Source: Mucilaginibacter lappiensis (GTDB lineage Bacteria; Bacteroidota; Bacteroidia; Sphingobacteriales; Sphingobacteriaceae). Taken from it: a stretch of DNA of 64,000 nt. The notes under the pieces were generated by a model, which did no database searches, was not told where the DNA came from, and saw only the letters and a program-made list of their open reading frames with translations. The stretch lies in assembly GCF_900155965.1 (NCBI RefSeq), contig NZ_FTMG01000002.1, positions 62,001-126,000 of the forward strand. The letters run 5' to 3'. This document shows, in pieces, positions 63,140 to 64,000 of this stretch; position 1 is the first letter of the stretch, and the number at the start of each line of letters is the position of its first letter. Position numbers and translations under genes: made by a program.

Positions 63140-63392
63140 TTGGGAATTATTATAGTTTTCAGTTTATTAATCATTGATAAGGTCATTCATGAAATGACTT
63201 ACGGCCTTGGTATCTTCAATATATGTAAAGCATTCTAATATAGCAACTCTGACTAATAAAATAGTTATAAATTAAAAATAACCGCACTCCTTTTAACAGG
63301 TTAGGTAAACACCAAAAACTAAACCCCTTCGGACTTTTTCTATCCCGATATTGTAAGTTTTTATCCGGATTTTACCGTTGTAATCAGTCGAA
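63140..63392. other. Intergenic region between divergent genes
   Basis: About 250 bases, AT-rich. It should hold both the AraC and GNAT promoters. No clear motif. Confidence 0.3.
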
Positions 63393-63986
63393 ATGGTCGA
63401 ATTTTATCAACATGATTTATCTACAAATAATTTCACAGCAGATGAGCAGAACATGGAGGCAATGAGCAAAGGAAAAATATCTTTCAGGGAGGCTTGTCTT
63501 AAGGACATGCCTGCATTATCGGCATTGGCGAAAAAGGCATTCTGGGAGACGTTCACCGGACAGATGTCGGAAGATCACTTGCAGGCTTACATAGCCATTT
63601 CATTCAGTCAGGAAAAATTGATTCTTGAATGGGGAGAAGCGGTGAATACTTTCCTTATCGCATTTTTAGACCAGGAATTGGCCGGATATGCCAAAATTAG
63701 TACCCGACGAAAGTCAGACAGGCCCGAAAACGGGAAATATATTGAAATAGAAAGATTGTACCTGTTAAAACACCACCAGGGTAAGAAAATAGGAACAGCT
63801 TTAATGAATTGCTGCATTCAATACGCCCTGGACCATCATTTTGATCTGCTTTGGTTGAACGTCTGGGAACATAATACCGAGGCAATGAAATTTTACCAGG
63901 ATCGAGATTTTAAGATCGTTGATTGGTCAATCCTGATGCGGGGTGATACGCCTCAAAAGGGGATCTGGATGAAAAAGGCCTTGTAA
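63393..63986 (+). CDS. GNAT-family N-acetyltransferase
   Basis: Acetyltransferase of up to 197 residues with the acetyl-CoA site LYLLKHHQGKKIGTALMNCC and C-terminal LNVWEHNTEAMKFYQDRDF. The opening ISFREACLKDMPALSALAKK is the normal family N-terminus. The true start may be 63453 or 63462, because GGAGG lies just before the ATG at 63462. The substrate is unknown. Divergent from the broken AraC gene. Confidence 0.85.
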   Translation: MVEFYQHDLSTNNFTADEQNMEAMSKGKISFREACLKDMPALSALAKKAFWETFTGQMSEDHLQAYIAISFSQEKLILEWGEAVNTFLIAFLDQELAGYAKISTRRKSDRPENGKYIEIERLYLLKHHQGKKIGTALMNCCIQYALDHHFDLLWLNVWEHNTEAMKFYQDRDFKIVDWSILMRGDTPQKGIWMKKAL

Positions 63987-64000
63987 CGCCTTTGCTTGCT

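Noticed and set aside
1..64000. CRISPR array, IS element or prophage structural genes
   Set aside because: No regularly spaced repeats, transposase motifs or capsid/tail proteins were seen.

Overview
The window looks like chromosomal DNA of a Bacteroidota bacterium, most likely a Sphingobacteriaceae member such as Mucilaginibacter or Pedobacter (inference). The evidence is a Bacteroidetes-type conjugation locus (TraE to TraM, RteC, BfmA/BtgA mobilisation), an ECF-sigma/FecR pair, a LytS/LytTR two-component pair, a Bacteroidetes histone-H1-like peptide, moderate to low GC, and weak Shine-Dalgarno signals. I saw no tRNA, rRNA, CRISPR array or intact insertion sequence.

Region 1 (1-6.1 kb): an ECF sigma factor, an unknown gene and a FecR anti-sigma factor lie on the minus strand. 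They are split by a cassette of about 4 kb holding a LytTR regulator, its LytS-type kinase and a divergent two-gene ABC exporter. The cassette is bounded by inverted repeats of about 50 bp and, outside these, by a 20-bp direct repeat. Removing it would rejoin the sigma/FecR operon. A region of about 100 nt able to fold lies upstream of the sigma gene.

Region 2 (6.2-13.2 kb): accessory and defence-like genes. There is an HTH-like/ATPase/TOPRIM operon resembling a split OLD system, several small unknown genes, a Xre repressor with a 20-bp palindromic operator that recurs elsewhere, and a protein joining a response-regulator-like receiver to a Shedu-like (DUF4263) nuclease, followed by a stand-alone receiver gene.

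Region 3 (13.3-38.7 kb): an integrative and conjugative element (ICE) backbone. In order it has an excisionase-like HTH protein, a probable oriT with three hairpins, BfmA/BtgB mobilisation proteins, a VirD4-type coupling protein, cargo (GNAT, membrane LuxR-type regulator), RteC, the transfer operon (TraE, F, G, I-like, J, K, L, M), two DUF3945-like proteins, a histone-H1-like peptide, an RRM protein and a maintenance module (DUF3560-like, DUF932). A palindrome centred on GGGATATCCC precedes both the excisionase-like gene and the transfer operon. No TraN and no intact integrase were found.

Region 4 (38.7-48.8 kb): membrane DUF3592-like proteins, one gene with a possible -1 slippery site, a DKNYY protein, a 949-residue superfamily I helicase, a PAS-PAS histidine kinase, a degenerate integrase and a second partial copy of the ICE end.

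Region 5 (48.8-64 kb): chromosome-like genes. These are an atypical NRAMP, VIT-like and DUF1003 metal/membrane cluster, an FAD/NAD(P)-binding protein, a His-rich peptide, a broken kaiB, the Kup potassium transporter, a frameshifted alpha/beta hydrolase, an NTF2-like protein, a serine hydrolase, an AraC regulator interrupted by one in-frame stop, and a GNAT.
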